DNA from: Lunularia cruciata
Lineage: Eukaryota > Streptophyta > Marchantiopsida > Lunulariales > Lunulariaceae
Assembly (NCBI GenBank): GCA_948567375.1
Contig: OX419761.1
Location: forward strand, 12,216,501 to 12,280,500
Direction of reading: 5' to 3'
DNA length: 64,000 nt
How positions within the stretch are numbered: position 1 is the first letter of the stretch; the number at the start of each line of letters is the position of its first letter. Positions 11,840-22,570 of this stretch are shown in pieces. Below the pieces are notes generated by a model. That model searched no databases, had not been told where the DNA came from, and saw only the letters and a program-made list of their open reading frames with translations. The translations under genes were made by a program, and so were the position numbers.

Positions 11840-12490
11840 GAGATTTCGAGCCGCCTACTGGGAGCTTGATTAGTTCCAATGGGATTGAAGGCTCGACCTA
11901 TGCAAGTTTGCTTCACTTGCAAGGTATGATATCTAATCGGGGTTGTAGAATTTTGGTTGATTCTGGAAGTTCAGAGAATTGCATGTCTATGCAAGTGGCA
12001 AAGGAATTGGGTATTCCTATCAGGCCAGTGATTGGAAGTAGTTTGATGATGGCGGATGGTAGAAAGGGTTCTGCATTCCGCACCTTGCATACTGTTACCT
12101 TCAAGATTGGGAAGGAGTATTTGGAGTGTATGAGGTTCGTAGTGGCACCTCTGCATTATGATATCATTCTAGGTCTACCTTGGCTTGAATGTCATAAGGT
12201 TCAATTTGATTGGACCCGACACCAAATTCAAGTACAACACCAAGGTAGGAATTTCCGATTAGGTTGTCTGGCACCTCTGAGTAAGACACCTAAGAATAGT
12301 CAGTCCCAAGATGGGAAGTTTGTCGAGAAGGTAGCCATAGAGCAAATCTGGAAAGGAGATGAGTCCCAAGATGGGAAGGTTGCCAGGAAGGCAACCATGG
12401 AGTAAGCTTGGAAGAGAGATGAGTCCCTAGAAGGGAAGTTTGTGAATGAAGCAGCCATAGAGCAAGCTTTGGAGGACGATAAGTCTGTAT
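11840..12490 (+). pseudogene. Element C aspartic protease and repeat linker
   Basis: The pol frame shows the retropepsin active site ILVDSGSSENCM near 11950-11985 (D-S-G triad) and the ILGLPWLECH hydrophobic block near 12165-12190. From about 12301 three 60-nt units encode roughly 20-residue repeats of the type SQDGKFVxKxAIEQ. The middle unit ends in TAA (12403) where others have CAA. The protease matures Gag-Pol. The repeat linker is a family trait also present in A and B. Confidence 0.85.
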
Positions 12491-13923
12491 TCGCAGTGGG
12501 GATCAAGCCGATTGCACAAGAACAATCTGAGGAGGGCCAAGTGCCGCATCAAGCAATGGTTGATCAGATAGTTCAGGAGTTTGCAGATGTGTTTCTGGAT
12601 GATCTGCCAAAGGGATTACCCTCCAATCAAGGTATGCCCTTCAAGATCGAGTTATTGCCAGGGAGTACTCCCGTGAGTAGACCAATCTATCGGCTCTCAC
12701 CAAAGGAGTTGGAGGAGTTGCGAACAACACTTACAGAGTTGTTGGAGAAGGATTTCATACGACATAGTACCTCTCCGTGGGGAGCACCGGTACTATTTGT
12801 TCCAAAGAAGGATGGAGGACTTCGTTTCTGTATTGATTACCGTGGGCTCAATAAGCAAACCGTGAAGAATGCATATCCCTTGCCTCGGATCGATGACCTG
12901 CTTGATCAACTAAGTGGAGCACGCTACTTTTCCAAGCTGGATCTTTGTAGCGGCTATTGGCAAATTCCTATTGAAGGAGAGGATGTGCAAAAGACTGCTT
13001 TTCGCACAAGGTATGGACATTTTGAGTGGAGAGTTCTACCTTTCGGACTCACTAATGCTCCAGCAGTCTTCATGGATCAGATGCATCGAGTGTTGGAGGG
13101 ACTATTGGATCGGTCCGTGGTGGTGTTCTTAGATGATATCTTAATCTATAGCAGGACAGAGGCAGAACACGTGAATCATGTGCAAGAAGTCCTAAGACGA
13201 CTACGACAGTGGAAATTTTACTGCAAGAAGTCAAAGTGTGCTTTTTGGCAGAAGGAGGTTACCTTCTTGGGTCATAAGATTTCATTAGAGGGGATCAAGA
13301 TGGAAGAAGAGAAGATCAAGGCCATTACTGATTGGCCTACCCCAAAGGATGCTACAGAAGTACAAGCATTCAATGGAATGGCCAGTTTTTATTGACGGTT
13401 CATCCACTATTATGCTCACGTGGCTACACCATTGACTGACCTCTTGGGAAAGAACTCGAGCTTCCAGTGGACCACCAAGCATGAAGAAGCATTCCAGAAG
13501 TTAAAGCATATGGTGTCTTCAAGACCTATTCTTCAACCATATGATCCTCAACTACCTTGTGTGGTTGATTTTGATGCTTCTAACTTTGCAATTGGAGTTG
13601 TGTTGCAACAAGAATTTCCAGATGGACTACATCCGATTGCCTTTGTGTCTTGCCGACTAAATACAGCGGAAAGAAATTACTCTGCTTGAGATCAGGAACA
13701 ACTTGCAATGGTATATGCCACCAAGGTATGGAGGCATTATCTCTTGGGGAAACAAGTGATCATGCAAACTGATCACAAGCCATTGTTGTAGACCTTACAC
13801 TTGGAGCACATGAAGAGCCGGCATCATCGATGGGAAGAGCAACTCCAATTGTTTGACATCAAACTTGAGTACAAACCAGGTCGGTTCCATGTCATTCCCG
13901 ATGCTCTATCATGACGACCTGAT
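12491..13923 (+). pseudogene. Element C reverse transcriptase and RNase H
   Basis: RT blocks in order: [48 protein letters not shown] (catalytic D), [13 protein letters not shown], and [11 protein letters not shown] (YxDD equivalent). These are followed by TFLGHKIS and the RNase H start VVDFDASNFAIG with its first catalytic aspartate, then TDHKPLL. Stops at 13393, 13687, 13789 and 13912 break it. The stop at 13687 is shared with B, and 13789 and 13912 are unique to C. All catalytic residues I can check are present; only the stops disable it. Confidence 0.9.
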
Positions 13924-15200
13924 TTGAAGGATCTTCCTTTTATCACGGCGGCAATTACAACGGTGTCCATTGACCCTAAGGTCCACAATGAGTTTCAATC
14001 AGCTCTACGACAAGATCTCTTCTTCCAAATGGTACACGGTCGTCTGACAGCATGCGACAAGGAGTACAACACCTTGTCCTTCAAGGAAGGCCTTTTATTC
14101 CATGCAGACCAGATCTATGTTCCAGCCAAAGGTGATCTTCGACTAGTGCGCCTTCAAGAAGCCCATGATTTACCAATAGCTGGTCACATGGGAATGGACA
14201 AGACCTTGGGCACCCTCCAACGCCAATGGTGGTGGCCCAACATGACACGAGATGTTCGAGACTTTGTCCGATCATGTGAGAGTTGCCAACGGAACAAGGC
14301 CAGCAACCAGAAGCCGAGTGGACTCCTTCAACCACTCGCCATTCCATCCGCTCGTTGGGAGCATGTGAGCTTGGATCTCATCACATCCTTGCCAAAGACA
14401 AAACAAGGACACACCGCAATTGTGGTGTTTGTGGATAAGCTTAGTAAGCAAATCCACTTGGCACCAACCTATGATACCGTGGATGCTCCAACCTTAGCGC
14501 AAATCTACTTCGACAATGTCTTCAAGCATCATGGGATGCTACGTGTACTCATCTCCGACCGTGATCCTCGATTTACCGGGAAGTTTTGGCAAGCACTCTT
14601 CTAGATACTCGGCACCAAGCTTGCTTTGTCCATGGTCTATCATCCTCAAACTGATGGACAAACCGAACGCGCCAATCGTACATTGGAGGATATGTTGCGG
14701 GCCTTTGTCAATGTCCACCATACCAATTGGGATGAATGTCTTGCAGCTGTAGAATTTGCCTACAAGAATTCCAAACAGGCAAGCACTGGATTTTCTCCCT
14801 TCTTTCTCAATTTTGGCCAAGATCCGCTTGTTCCAGATTCCCTTCTTGCTCCCCCTCCCTCTCACGTTCCTCATACTTCTACATTCTTGACCACTATATC
14901 CCAATCTCTCCAACAAGCCAAATCTCACCTCCTTGTTGCTCAAAATCGCCAAAAACAATATGCAGACCATCATCGTCATGATCTCACCTTTGAAGTTGGT
15001 GATAAAGTCATGCTATCCTCTAGTAACCTCCCTCTCCCACTTGATACCCAAGTTCGTAAACTTGCTCCTAATTGGATAGGACCCTTTGATATCACCCACA
15101 TTATCTCTCCTGTTGCTTATCGTCTTGCCTTACCTTGTCACATGCATATCCATCCTGTCTTTCACGTTTCCAAGTTGAAACCCTTTGTTCCTAACCTTTC
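13924..15200 (+). pseudogene. Element C integrase
   Basis: The zinc-binding domain (H...H, then CESCQRNKA) lies around 14160-14310. The catalytic core has DLITSLP, ISDRDPRF and DGQTERANR supplying the D, D and E residues. The C-terminal GPF motif (WIGPFDI) lies near 15075. TAG at 14602 interrupts the core after FWQALF; the same stop is present in B but not in A. The frame is lost in the T-run near 15207-15214. Confidence 0.9.
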
Positions 15201-15466
15201 TTCCTTTTTTTTCTCGAGTCCAACCTCCCCCTCTTCCTAACCCTATCAATGATCATGAGGAGCACAAAGTTGATCGTATCCTTGCGCGTCGCCATATTCA
15301 ACGAGGCCGTCGCCAACACACGGAGTACAAGGTCCTTTGGAAAGGGTATCCCCTTCATGATGCTACATGGGAACCTCTTTCTCACCTCCAGAATGCACAG
15401 ATGGCCATCCAGGAATTTGAAGCTTCACTGGCGACGAGGATGTCACCAACTAGCGGCGGGGGAATA
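15201..15466 (+). pseudogene. Element C chromodomain and polypurine tract
   Basis: After the frame change the +2 frame encodes a proline-rich spacer and a chromodomain (HKVDRILARR, then YKVLWKGYPLHDATWEP and a C-terminal helix). Chromodomains at the integrase C-terminus define chromoviruses and guide insertion to chromatin marks. The polypurine tract GGCGGGGGAA (15455-15464) sits directly before the 3' LTR and would prime plus-strand DNA. Confidence 0.88.
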
Positions 15467-15889
15467 TGTAGCAATATGGAGTTTAGTGATGAAGTTAATC
15501 GGGCTTACGAAGTAGAGAATAAGACAAAATAGCCTAGAATATTCTAGAAGCATCTAAGAAGCTTCTTAGGAAGCTTCCCAACTAGTTAACTTGCACCCTA
15601 AGCAGGTAGCTTCTAGAAGGAAGCTTCTAGAAGCTTCTAACTAGCTTAGCTTGCACGCCAAGTAGGTGGCTTCTAGAAGGAAGCTTCTTGAGAAGCTTCC
15701 TAGTTAACTTGGCTTGCACTCCAAGAAAGCGGCTCAAGGAAGCTTCTTGAGAAGCTTCAAGGGTCTTGTATGCTACCTATAAATACTAAGGCCAAAGCTT
15801 ATGCTAGGCATTCGGAGTTTTCCCTCATTCAAGTGTCCCAATGTGAATTTCCATTCTCCTATTTCTCTCCTTGGTTTCGGTCTTTTACA
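15467..15889 (+). repeat. 3' LTR of chromovirus C
   Basis: TGTAGCAATATGG...TTTTACA, 423 bp, the same length as the 5' LTR. The differences I see are A/G at the fourth base after TGTA, C/T in GACGAAG versus GATGAAG, and C/T just after the TATA box. The heat-shock-like array is intact (perfect four-module site at 15620-15637). Followed by TSD CCGTC at 15890-15894. Confidence 0.95.
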
Positions 15890-18651
15890 CCGTCAATGGT
15901 GCTACTACATGCGCATAATAATGGATGAACCATTGGTAAAAACTTGCCAATCCATTAAATGCTCACACTTCTATGACATCCTTAGAGTAAGCCAATTAGT
16001 AATGGTCTTGATTTTCTCTTCTTCTATCTTGATCTCTTCTGATGAGATCTTGTGACCCAAGAAGGTGACTTCCTTCTGCCAAAGGGCACACTTTGACATC
16101 TTGCAATAAAACTTCAATTGTCATAGTCACCTTAGGACTTTCCACATATGATTTACATGTTCTGCCTTCATCTTGCTATAGATTACAATGTCATCTAAGA
16201 ATACCACCATGTACCAATCCAATAGTCCATCCAACACCCAATGCATCTGATCCATAAAGATTGTTGGAGCATTAATGAGCCTAAAAGGTAGAACTCTCCA
16301 TTCAAAATACCCATACCTTGTACAAAAGGCAATCTTTTGAACATCTTCTCTATCTATGTGGATTTCCCAAGAGCCGTTGTGAAGATCCAACTTGGAGAAG
16401 TATTGTGCTCCACTCAATTGATCAAGCAAGTTATCAATTAGAGGCAAGGGATATGAATTCTTCACTATTTGTTTGTTAAGCCCAAGATAATCAATATAGA
16501 AAAAACGTCATCTATCTTTCTTTAGAACAAATAGTACCGGTGTTTCCCAACAAGATGTATTATGTCCTATGAAATTCTTCTCTAACAACTCATAAGTATT
16601 ATTCAAAACTCCTCCAACTCCTTTGGTGAGAGCATATAGATTGGTCTACTCATTGGAGTATTGCTTGGCAATAACTCAATCTTGAAGGGCATACCACAAT
16701 TAGAGTTTAATCCCTTTGCTAGATCATCCGGAAACATATCTACAAACTCTTGAACTATTTGATCAACCATTGCTTGATGAGGCTCTTGATACTCATTAAA
16801 CTCTCCATGCAATTAGCTTGATCCACACCGTAAAAATAGACTCATCTTCCTCCAAAGCTTACTCTATAGTTACTTCACTGATAAACTTCCCATCTAAGGA
16901 CTTATCTTCCTTCAAAGCTTGCTCTATGGCTGCTTCATTGATAAACTTTCCCATCTGGGACTTATCTTCCTTTAAAGTTTGCTCTATGGCTAATTTCTTG
17001 ACAAACTTCCCATCTTGGGACTGACTATTCTTAAATGTCTTACTCAAAGGTGTTTGATAACCTAATTGGAAATTCTTACCTTCGTGTTGTACTTCATCGG
17101 TTCCAATCAAATTGAACCTTATGATGTTCAAGCAAAGGCAAACCTAAAATGATATCATAGCATAGAGGTGCCACTATAAACCTCATACACTCCAAATACT
17201 CCTTTCTAATCTTGAATGTAACAAGATTTGAGGGACGGAATGCAAAACCCTTTCTACAATCCCCCATCATCAATCTGCTTCTAATTATTGGCTTGATATG
17301 AATATGTAATTCCTTTGCTAATTGCATGGACATGCAATTATCTGAATTTCCAAAATCAACCAAAATCTTACAATCATAATTAGATATCATATCTTGCAAG
17401 TGAAGCAAACTTTTATAGGTCAAAATTTCAATCCTATTGGATCTAATCAAGTTCCCAATAGGCGGCTTGAAATCTCCTATTGGGATTCCTTGTTTCCTTG
17501 ACCATTCTACTCCACAAAATCCATATGGGCAACTTGTTGAGCTCGCCTATTCTTGAGTGGACATTTAGCAATGCGATGTCCGATTTGGCAATAATAGAAA
17601 CAACCACCATTTTGTTACAATTTTCCTTTATTTGTGGTACCAAGTGGTCTCCATTAAATGACATCAATCTCTATTGGTGCTGGCTCTTCCACCCCTGTGT
17701 AGTGTATTGGTAGGTTTTGTGGAGGTTGAAGTCAAGACCAAATTGTTGCAACCAAGGAATCAAAGTGTTTGGCCAACCACATAGCTTCCTCCAAGTGTTG
17801 TGGTTCTTGCATAGTTACCTCTAATTTGGTTTGTGGCTTCAAGTCCACCACAAATTGATTTAAAGCTTCAACTTCTAATTTACTTAGAATTTGCATGATG
17901 GTGTTATAGATTACATGATGTAACTTCTTATAGAGCAAATTTGCTTCAACTTTGCCAACCTATCTCGTGTAGCTTGTGTGGTATTTATAGCTTGGAATTG
18001 ACCAATTATTGCACTCTTGAATTGTGCACACATCAAGATTTTTGCAATAAATTGGCATTCAGCTTGCTCAACTCGGAATAACCACCATAGCTTTGCTACT
18101 CCATCAAATTGGTTGGAAGCCAAGAGAATCTATTTCCATTTATCTTGACAATAAGTAGCTTCAAAATAACATTTGTAGTCAAACACAAAATTCTCCAATG
18201 TACTCAAAAGACTACTACTTTCAAATACCTTGGATTTTGGAAATCAAATTTGGTCTTCTCCTTCTCAAATTGGTGCTCTTTCTACTTGCTCTGGTTGTTG
18301 ATCTTCTCATTTATCCAACAATCTAGTAAGGTGCTCAAATTGTTACTGCATAGTAATGATAACCTCAGACATTGCCACCATGGTTCCTATTCTATCACAC
18401 TACTCCCAATTTTCCCAATTGATTAACACATATATACAACACATCCACCGTTCTCCATAAGTTACAACCGGAAGCACCAAGGGTTTCTCAAACACAATGA
18501 TTGCATTTAGAAATTCTGTCCAAAGCATGAGGTGATGAATTACATGAAATGATGCTTGGGTAATACACGATCACAAAAGTCCTAATGGTTTGGCAAAAAT
18601 AGATTTGGTGGTCCATAAATTCCATCCATCCCATTCTTGCTTTGATACCAA
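15890..18651 (-). pseudogene. Element A: RT, protease and gag piece
   Basis: The reverse strand carries RT (16465-16127: FSKLDLHNGSW and VVFLDDIVIYS), the RT N-terminus (16812-16603), three units of the 20-residue linker (16859-17131), protease with ILVDFGNSDNCM (17450-17094; the active-site serine region has changed to D-F-G) and gag with a degraded zinc knuckle (17667-17443) and capsid pieces to about 18420. It continues the piece ending at 10245 once C is removed. Primer site variant at 18639-18650. Multiple frameshifts and stops. Confidence 0.85.
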
Positions 18652-19080
18652 TGTAAAATATCAAAACTAAGGAGAGAAATAGAAGAATGGAAGATCATAT
18701 TGGGACACTTGAGTGTGTGAAATTACACATGTCTAGGATGAGCTTTGGCTTTGGTATTTATAAGGAGCATACAAGGCTCTTGAGAAGTTTCCCAAGAAAT
18801 TTCCTTGAATCATTTTCTTGGAGTGCAAGCAATGTTAACAAGGAATCTTCTCAAGAAGCTTTCTTTTTCAAGAAGTGATCTACTTGGTGTGCAACCTAAG
18901 CTAGTTGGAAGCTTTTAGAAGCTTCTTTCTACAAACTATCTACTTGGGGTGCAAACTTAACTAATTATGAAGTTTCCCAAGAAGATTTTTAGATATTGCT
19001 GGCATATTTTGGGTTAATTTGGTCTATTTTTTACTTTGTTAGCCCTAACTAACTTCATTGTTAAACTCCATATTATTATA
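18652..19080 (-). repeat. 5' LTR of chromovirus A
   Basis: Plus strand from TGTAAAATATCAAAAC to CTCCATATTATTATA. The TATAAATAC box is present on the reverse strand (18755-18764, ggtatttataagg). The palindromes are more decayed than in C (for example GAAGTTTCCC), in line with greater age. Confidence 0.85.
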
Positions 19081-19985
19081 ATTTTAGACTCCTTCTGTCT
19101 TATTTTGTTTGAAATTCATTTTAGAATTCCACTTTCAAAGAGCTATTTCTTACTATCCATTTTGTAATATGTATATAAGTTGTATTCGTATATTTGATCA
19201 GATTTAGGGCCAATGACTAAAATAAATGTAAAAGACTTTTTTTATAAACTTCATTTATAATTAGAACCAACGGGTCAATTCAACCATCTTGATACATGGT
19301 TAAGATATATTTTAAAATTAACTAACAAATAACCTAAAGTTTTAATACTTTTTATTACAAACATTTTACCCAAGAGTAACTTCTTTTGATCAAACATGAA
19401 GGGATATTAAATGTCATTGATGAGTTAAGTTTTCATTCTAAAGTCTTTAAGGATACTGATGTCACTAGTAGTCAGTACTCCGATGAATCGACATATCATA
19501 CCCTAGAATATGATAAGGTTATTTCAATGTCATGAATCAAAATAGAGAAAATTTGTTTCCCACCGTTCAAAAACAAATCATTAATTAACTCGCATTAACA
19601 AGAGTATTTGCCATTAGCCAAATCTATCTCATCCTTGTATGGATTAAAATTGATTAGTTTCACTTTAGAACCACTACGCTGTGGGACAACGCAGATAAGT
19701 AAAGACAAAATGCAACAATAGGGGTTTCAAAAATAGTTATACAAAGTTTCATAACTTTTCATATAGATAGTTACAAAGTGTTGACTAAATGGGTACGGTG
19801 TGTGACCGAGAGGTAGAAAAGGTGTCGTTACAAAGTTTGGGCCAAGTTCCTATTATTAGCACACTCCATATGAGGTGGTTTGTAGAAAATAAGGAATAAG
19901 GAATTTTCCATTATCACTCCGTAGTGCATTGATGACGTATTAAGGTTAATAAAGTTTCTCATTTAGGGTTAAAGTGAAAGTGGCA

Positions 19986-20130
19986 GCCACCAAAGGGAGC
20001 ATCCATGATGTTCGAGAACACCCATGGTAATCAAAAGTTGAAAAATTTATGCACTATACGACCAAGGCCACCAAAGGGAGCATCCATGATGTTCAAGAAT
20101 ACTTATGGTAATCAAAAGTTGACAAATTTA
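19986..20130. repeat. Imperfect tandem duplication of about 60-80 bp
   Basis: The block GCCACCAAAGGGAGCATCCA with about 40 further bases up to aatcaaaagttga occurs twice (about 19986-20048 and 20070-20128), with a handful of substitutions. The 20-bp spacer differs. A simple segmental duplication. Confidence 0.75.
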
Positions 20131-20207
20131 AGCAAGCAAGAACGAGCAAGGACATGATTTATATGGGATTTAATATGTTAATTTAGGATTAAATGGGATT
20201 TTTCTTG

Positions 20208-20380
20208 TCGTTGCTCATTGCTGCTCGTTGCTGCTTGTCGCGGCCTATTGCTGCCCGTAGCCGCCCAATGGCGCTCGAAGCTCAAAGCTTGTTGGCGCCC
20301 GTACATGCTCGTTGCTGCTGGTTGACGTTGGTTGATGCTGGTTGACGCTGGTTGATGCTCGTTGCCGCGGGTAGTCACTT
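20208..20380. repeat. Degenerate 10-12-bp tandem repeat (GTTGMTGCTS type)
   Basis: Repeated variants of gttgctgctc, ggttgatgctg and ggttgacgctg run through this GC-rich island in otherwise AT-rich DNA. The reverse strand translates to an N/Q/R/S-rich low-complexity string. A minisatellite rather than a gene. Confidence 0.7.
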
Positions 20381-20536
20381 GATAGTGCAAGTTGATTTTG
20401 CATCCAAATGTGAGCCTACATTGTAATTAGGTTTTTGCTAAATTTTTGTTGCCCTTTTGGAGTAAAATTCCTTTATCTCCAATTAATTTCTTGGTTGCAA
20501 TAAGATGATGCAAATCATTTTCCATAACTTGAGCTA

Positions 20537-20962
20537 TGTAAAAGACCGAAATCGAGGAGAGAAATAGGAGAATGGAAACTCACATTGGGATACTTGAATG
20601 AGTGGAAACTCCAAATGCCTAGCATGAGCTTTGGCTTTGGTATTTATAGGTAGCATACAAGGCCCTTGAGAAGCTTCTCATGAAGCTTCCTCAAGCCGCT
20701 TTCTTAGAGTGCAAGCCAAGTTAAGTAGGAAGCTTCTCAAGAAGCTTCCTTCTAGAAGCCGTTTACTTGGCGTGCAAGCTAAGCTAGTTGGAAGCTTCTA
20801 GAAGCTTCTTTCTAGAAGCTACTTACTTAAGGTGCAAGCTAAGCTAACCGGGAAACTTCCCAAGAAGCTTCCTAGATACTTCCAGAATATTCTAGGCTAA
20901 TTTGTCTTATGTGCTACTTTGTGAGCCTGACTGACTTCGTCGCTAAACTCCATATTGTTACA
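20537..20962 (-). mobile_element. Solo LTR of the chromovirus family
   Basis: 426 bp from TGTAAAAGACC to CTCCATATTGTTACA, flanked by AGCTA on both sides (20532-20536 and 20963-20967). No internal region is present, so it arose by recombination between two LTRs. The GAAGCTTC-type palindromes, including a TTCTAGAA-linked pair near 20790-20815, and the reverse-strand TATA box are preserved. Confidence 0.95.
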
Positions 20963-22225
20963 AGCTATCTCCATCACCACACTAATATATATGGTTATGA
21001 ACCAACACACCAATGAAAAACTACAAAACCCACCGGTTTCATTTAATGACAGGAGCATTTGCAGAGCATTCGCATTTGCAGATGGTGAATTTGAATTTGA
21101 ATAGTTGAGAGCGGCATTTTGGATCCGCCAAAAAATTTCATAAATTTCAATTTAAGAATCACCCACCAGAAGAACATGGAAACTCTCTCAAGAAGGCACA
21201 TCATCTCTTTTGACTGTCATTTATTTCACTATAGAACTCCTAAACATCCGCGGTATAACGTCTAATTTTTATAAATGAATGCAAATTGCATGTGATACAC
21301 CGTATAATAATTTATGAAGCGTTCATTTGTTAGCACCTCATCTCTAAAAAAGTTCACTAAAAGAAGTTACTAAATTGTTATTTACCCCGTAGACATCCTT
21401 CAAACCTATTTCTGAAACCCCCTAATGTTAATTTCAATGGCGCTAAGAACACATAATTGGTAAGAACCATCCCATACAAGAACGATGATGAGGTAAGTTC
21501 TCACGCCGAGCCACCCCGTATGAGAACAGCGAGGAGATAGGGACGACCTTGAACCAGTAGCGTTCCGGAAAAGCAGCGCCGATAGGATACACGCCGTACA
21601 GTTTAGTGAACAAGCACTATCTATACAAGCAAGCTCTGTTCCTGTGACAAGATACGAGATGGCCACCATAGAAGAGAAGAATGGGAAGGCCAGTAGGGGC
21701 AAAACGGGGCTAAGCCTTTTTGCCAAGCAAAGGTAGCAGATGTCTAGATTACAATCTAATCTGATAATGCAATTTGTTTCACATAGTTCTTGAGAAAGTT
21801 TGTTTAATTAGCTGTTCTATTATCCTTTCCTCGTACAAGAATTTGTTATTCCTTCTTTCTCTTAATTTGCCTAGACAAAAGAAGGTGGATTAATATGAAT
21901 TTCCTTCTTTCTACAGTGTTCTTCTTTGAAGCTAAGCTCATGCGACTGTTGCTTAATCACTTAGCGATGACAATTATTGCGAAGTGATTAAATTGATTGA
22001 ATATTTCACTGGTGAAAACTTTTGCACATCATCCAAAACTATGTTCTGGAAGTTCGTAAAGCACGTCTTGTGCCAGAACTATGTTCGTCGCATCCGATTG
22101 AGTAAATAAGTTACAGGAGTCGGGAAAGTTAAATAAGAAAGAAGTCCGAATAAATCTGTTGATCACGATTAGGGGAATAAGGATTAATGCGTATGAGATG
22201 ACGTTGGATATACCAGGTTTTACAT

Positions 22226-22570
22226 TTGCGAAAACAGCAAAAGGCGACCACGTAGAAAACACGAAGGATGGGACGACCCTATCAAGCCCGACAAGGGTGA
22301 GAAAAAAAGAAGAAAATGGGGCTAAGCCTCAATTTGCAAACCAAATTTGCACAAATCACGCTACGTGATGCTTCTTCAAATGTTGTGATTGTTATGACTT
22401 GTATAGCCTTTTCAAATGTTCCGGTCGTTACGACTTGTATAGCGATATTTTAGGTGTCGTAGGGCAGATTTAGACTCATTTTACCTGGGTTGTCTCACCC
22501 TTGTACAGCTTGAGTGGGTCTTCCATCCTTCGTGTTTTCTACGCGGTCACCCTTTTTCCTTTGCGAAAAC
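22226..22570. repeat. Inverted repeat with about 190-bp spacer
   Basis: The 20-bp block GTAGAAAACACGAAGGATGG (22252-22271) recurs as its exact reverse complement at 22523-22542. Similarity extends on both sides to arms of about 60-75 bp (22226-22301 and 22495-22570). A third diverged single copy in the second-arm orientation is at 56508-56585. This suggests a foldback or TIR-type element of unknown family. Confidence 0.65.
22375..22445. repeat. Two tandem 36-bp units inside the inverted-repeat spacer
   Basis: Unit ttcaaatgtt...gacttgtatagc at 22375-22410 repeats at 22411-22445 with several substitutions. It lies in the loop of the inverted repeat. No function assigned. Confidence 0.65.

Larger units (their letters stand above)
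10246..15889 (+). mobile_element. Young full-length Ty3/Gypsy chromovirus C
   Basis: 5,644-bp element with 423-bp LTRs at 10246-10668 and 15467-15889 that differ at only three positions by hand count, all transitions. It has a perfect TSD, a tRNA-iMet primer site, a polypurine tract and the order gag-protease-RT-RNase H-integrase-chromodomain, which makes it a chromovirus. Despite the young LTRs the polyprotein has nine in-frame stops (10997, 11024, 11588, 12403, 13393, 13687, 13789, 13912, 14602) and two frame changes (near 11820, and near 15200 in a T-run). It therefore cannot encode its own proteins without readthrough and was probably mobilised in trans. Confidence 0.95.
2543..19080 (-). 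mobile_element. Ty3/Gypsy chromovirus A, outer member of a nested cluster
   Basis: Minus-strand element with a 3' LTR at 2543-2956 and a 5' LTR at 18652-19080. Its body is split into three pieces: 2957-4498 (chromodomain, integrase), 9762-10245 (RNase H region) and 15890-18651 (RT, protease, gag). The pieces read continuously when elements B and C are removed; for example the sequence before 10246 and after 15890 joins into the same RT/RNase H stretch seen uninterrupted in B near 6850-6920. The primer site next to the 5' LTR is a one-base variant of the tRNA-iMet site (18639-18650, reverse strand). All frames are broken. No clear target duplication: flanks read GTATT on the left and ATTTT on the right. 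It is the oldest of the three. Confidence 0.85.
19081..20531. other. Intergenic stretch with small duplications
   Basis: No coding region is recognisable. Two local repeats are listed separately. The rest is AT-rich and unstructured. Confidence 0.6.

Noticed and set aside
20178-20390. 70-codon N/Q/R-rich minus-strand open frame
   Set aside because: Translation of a degenerate tandem repeat, not a gene.
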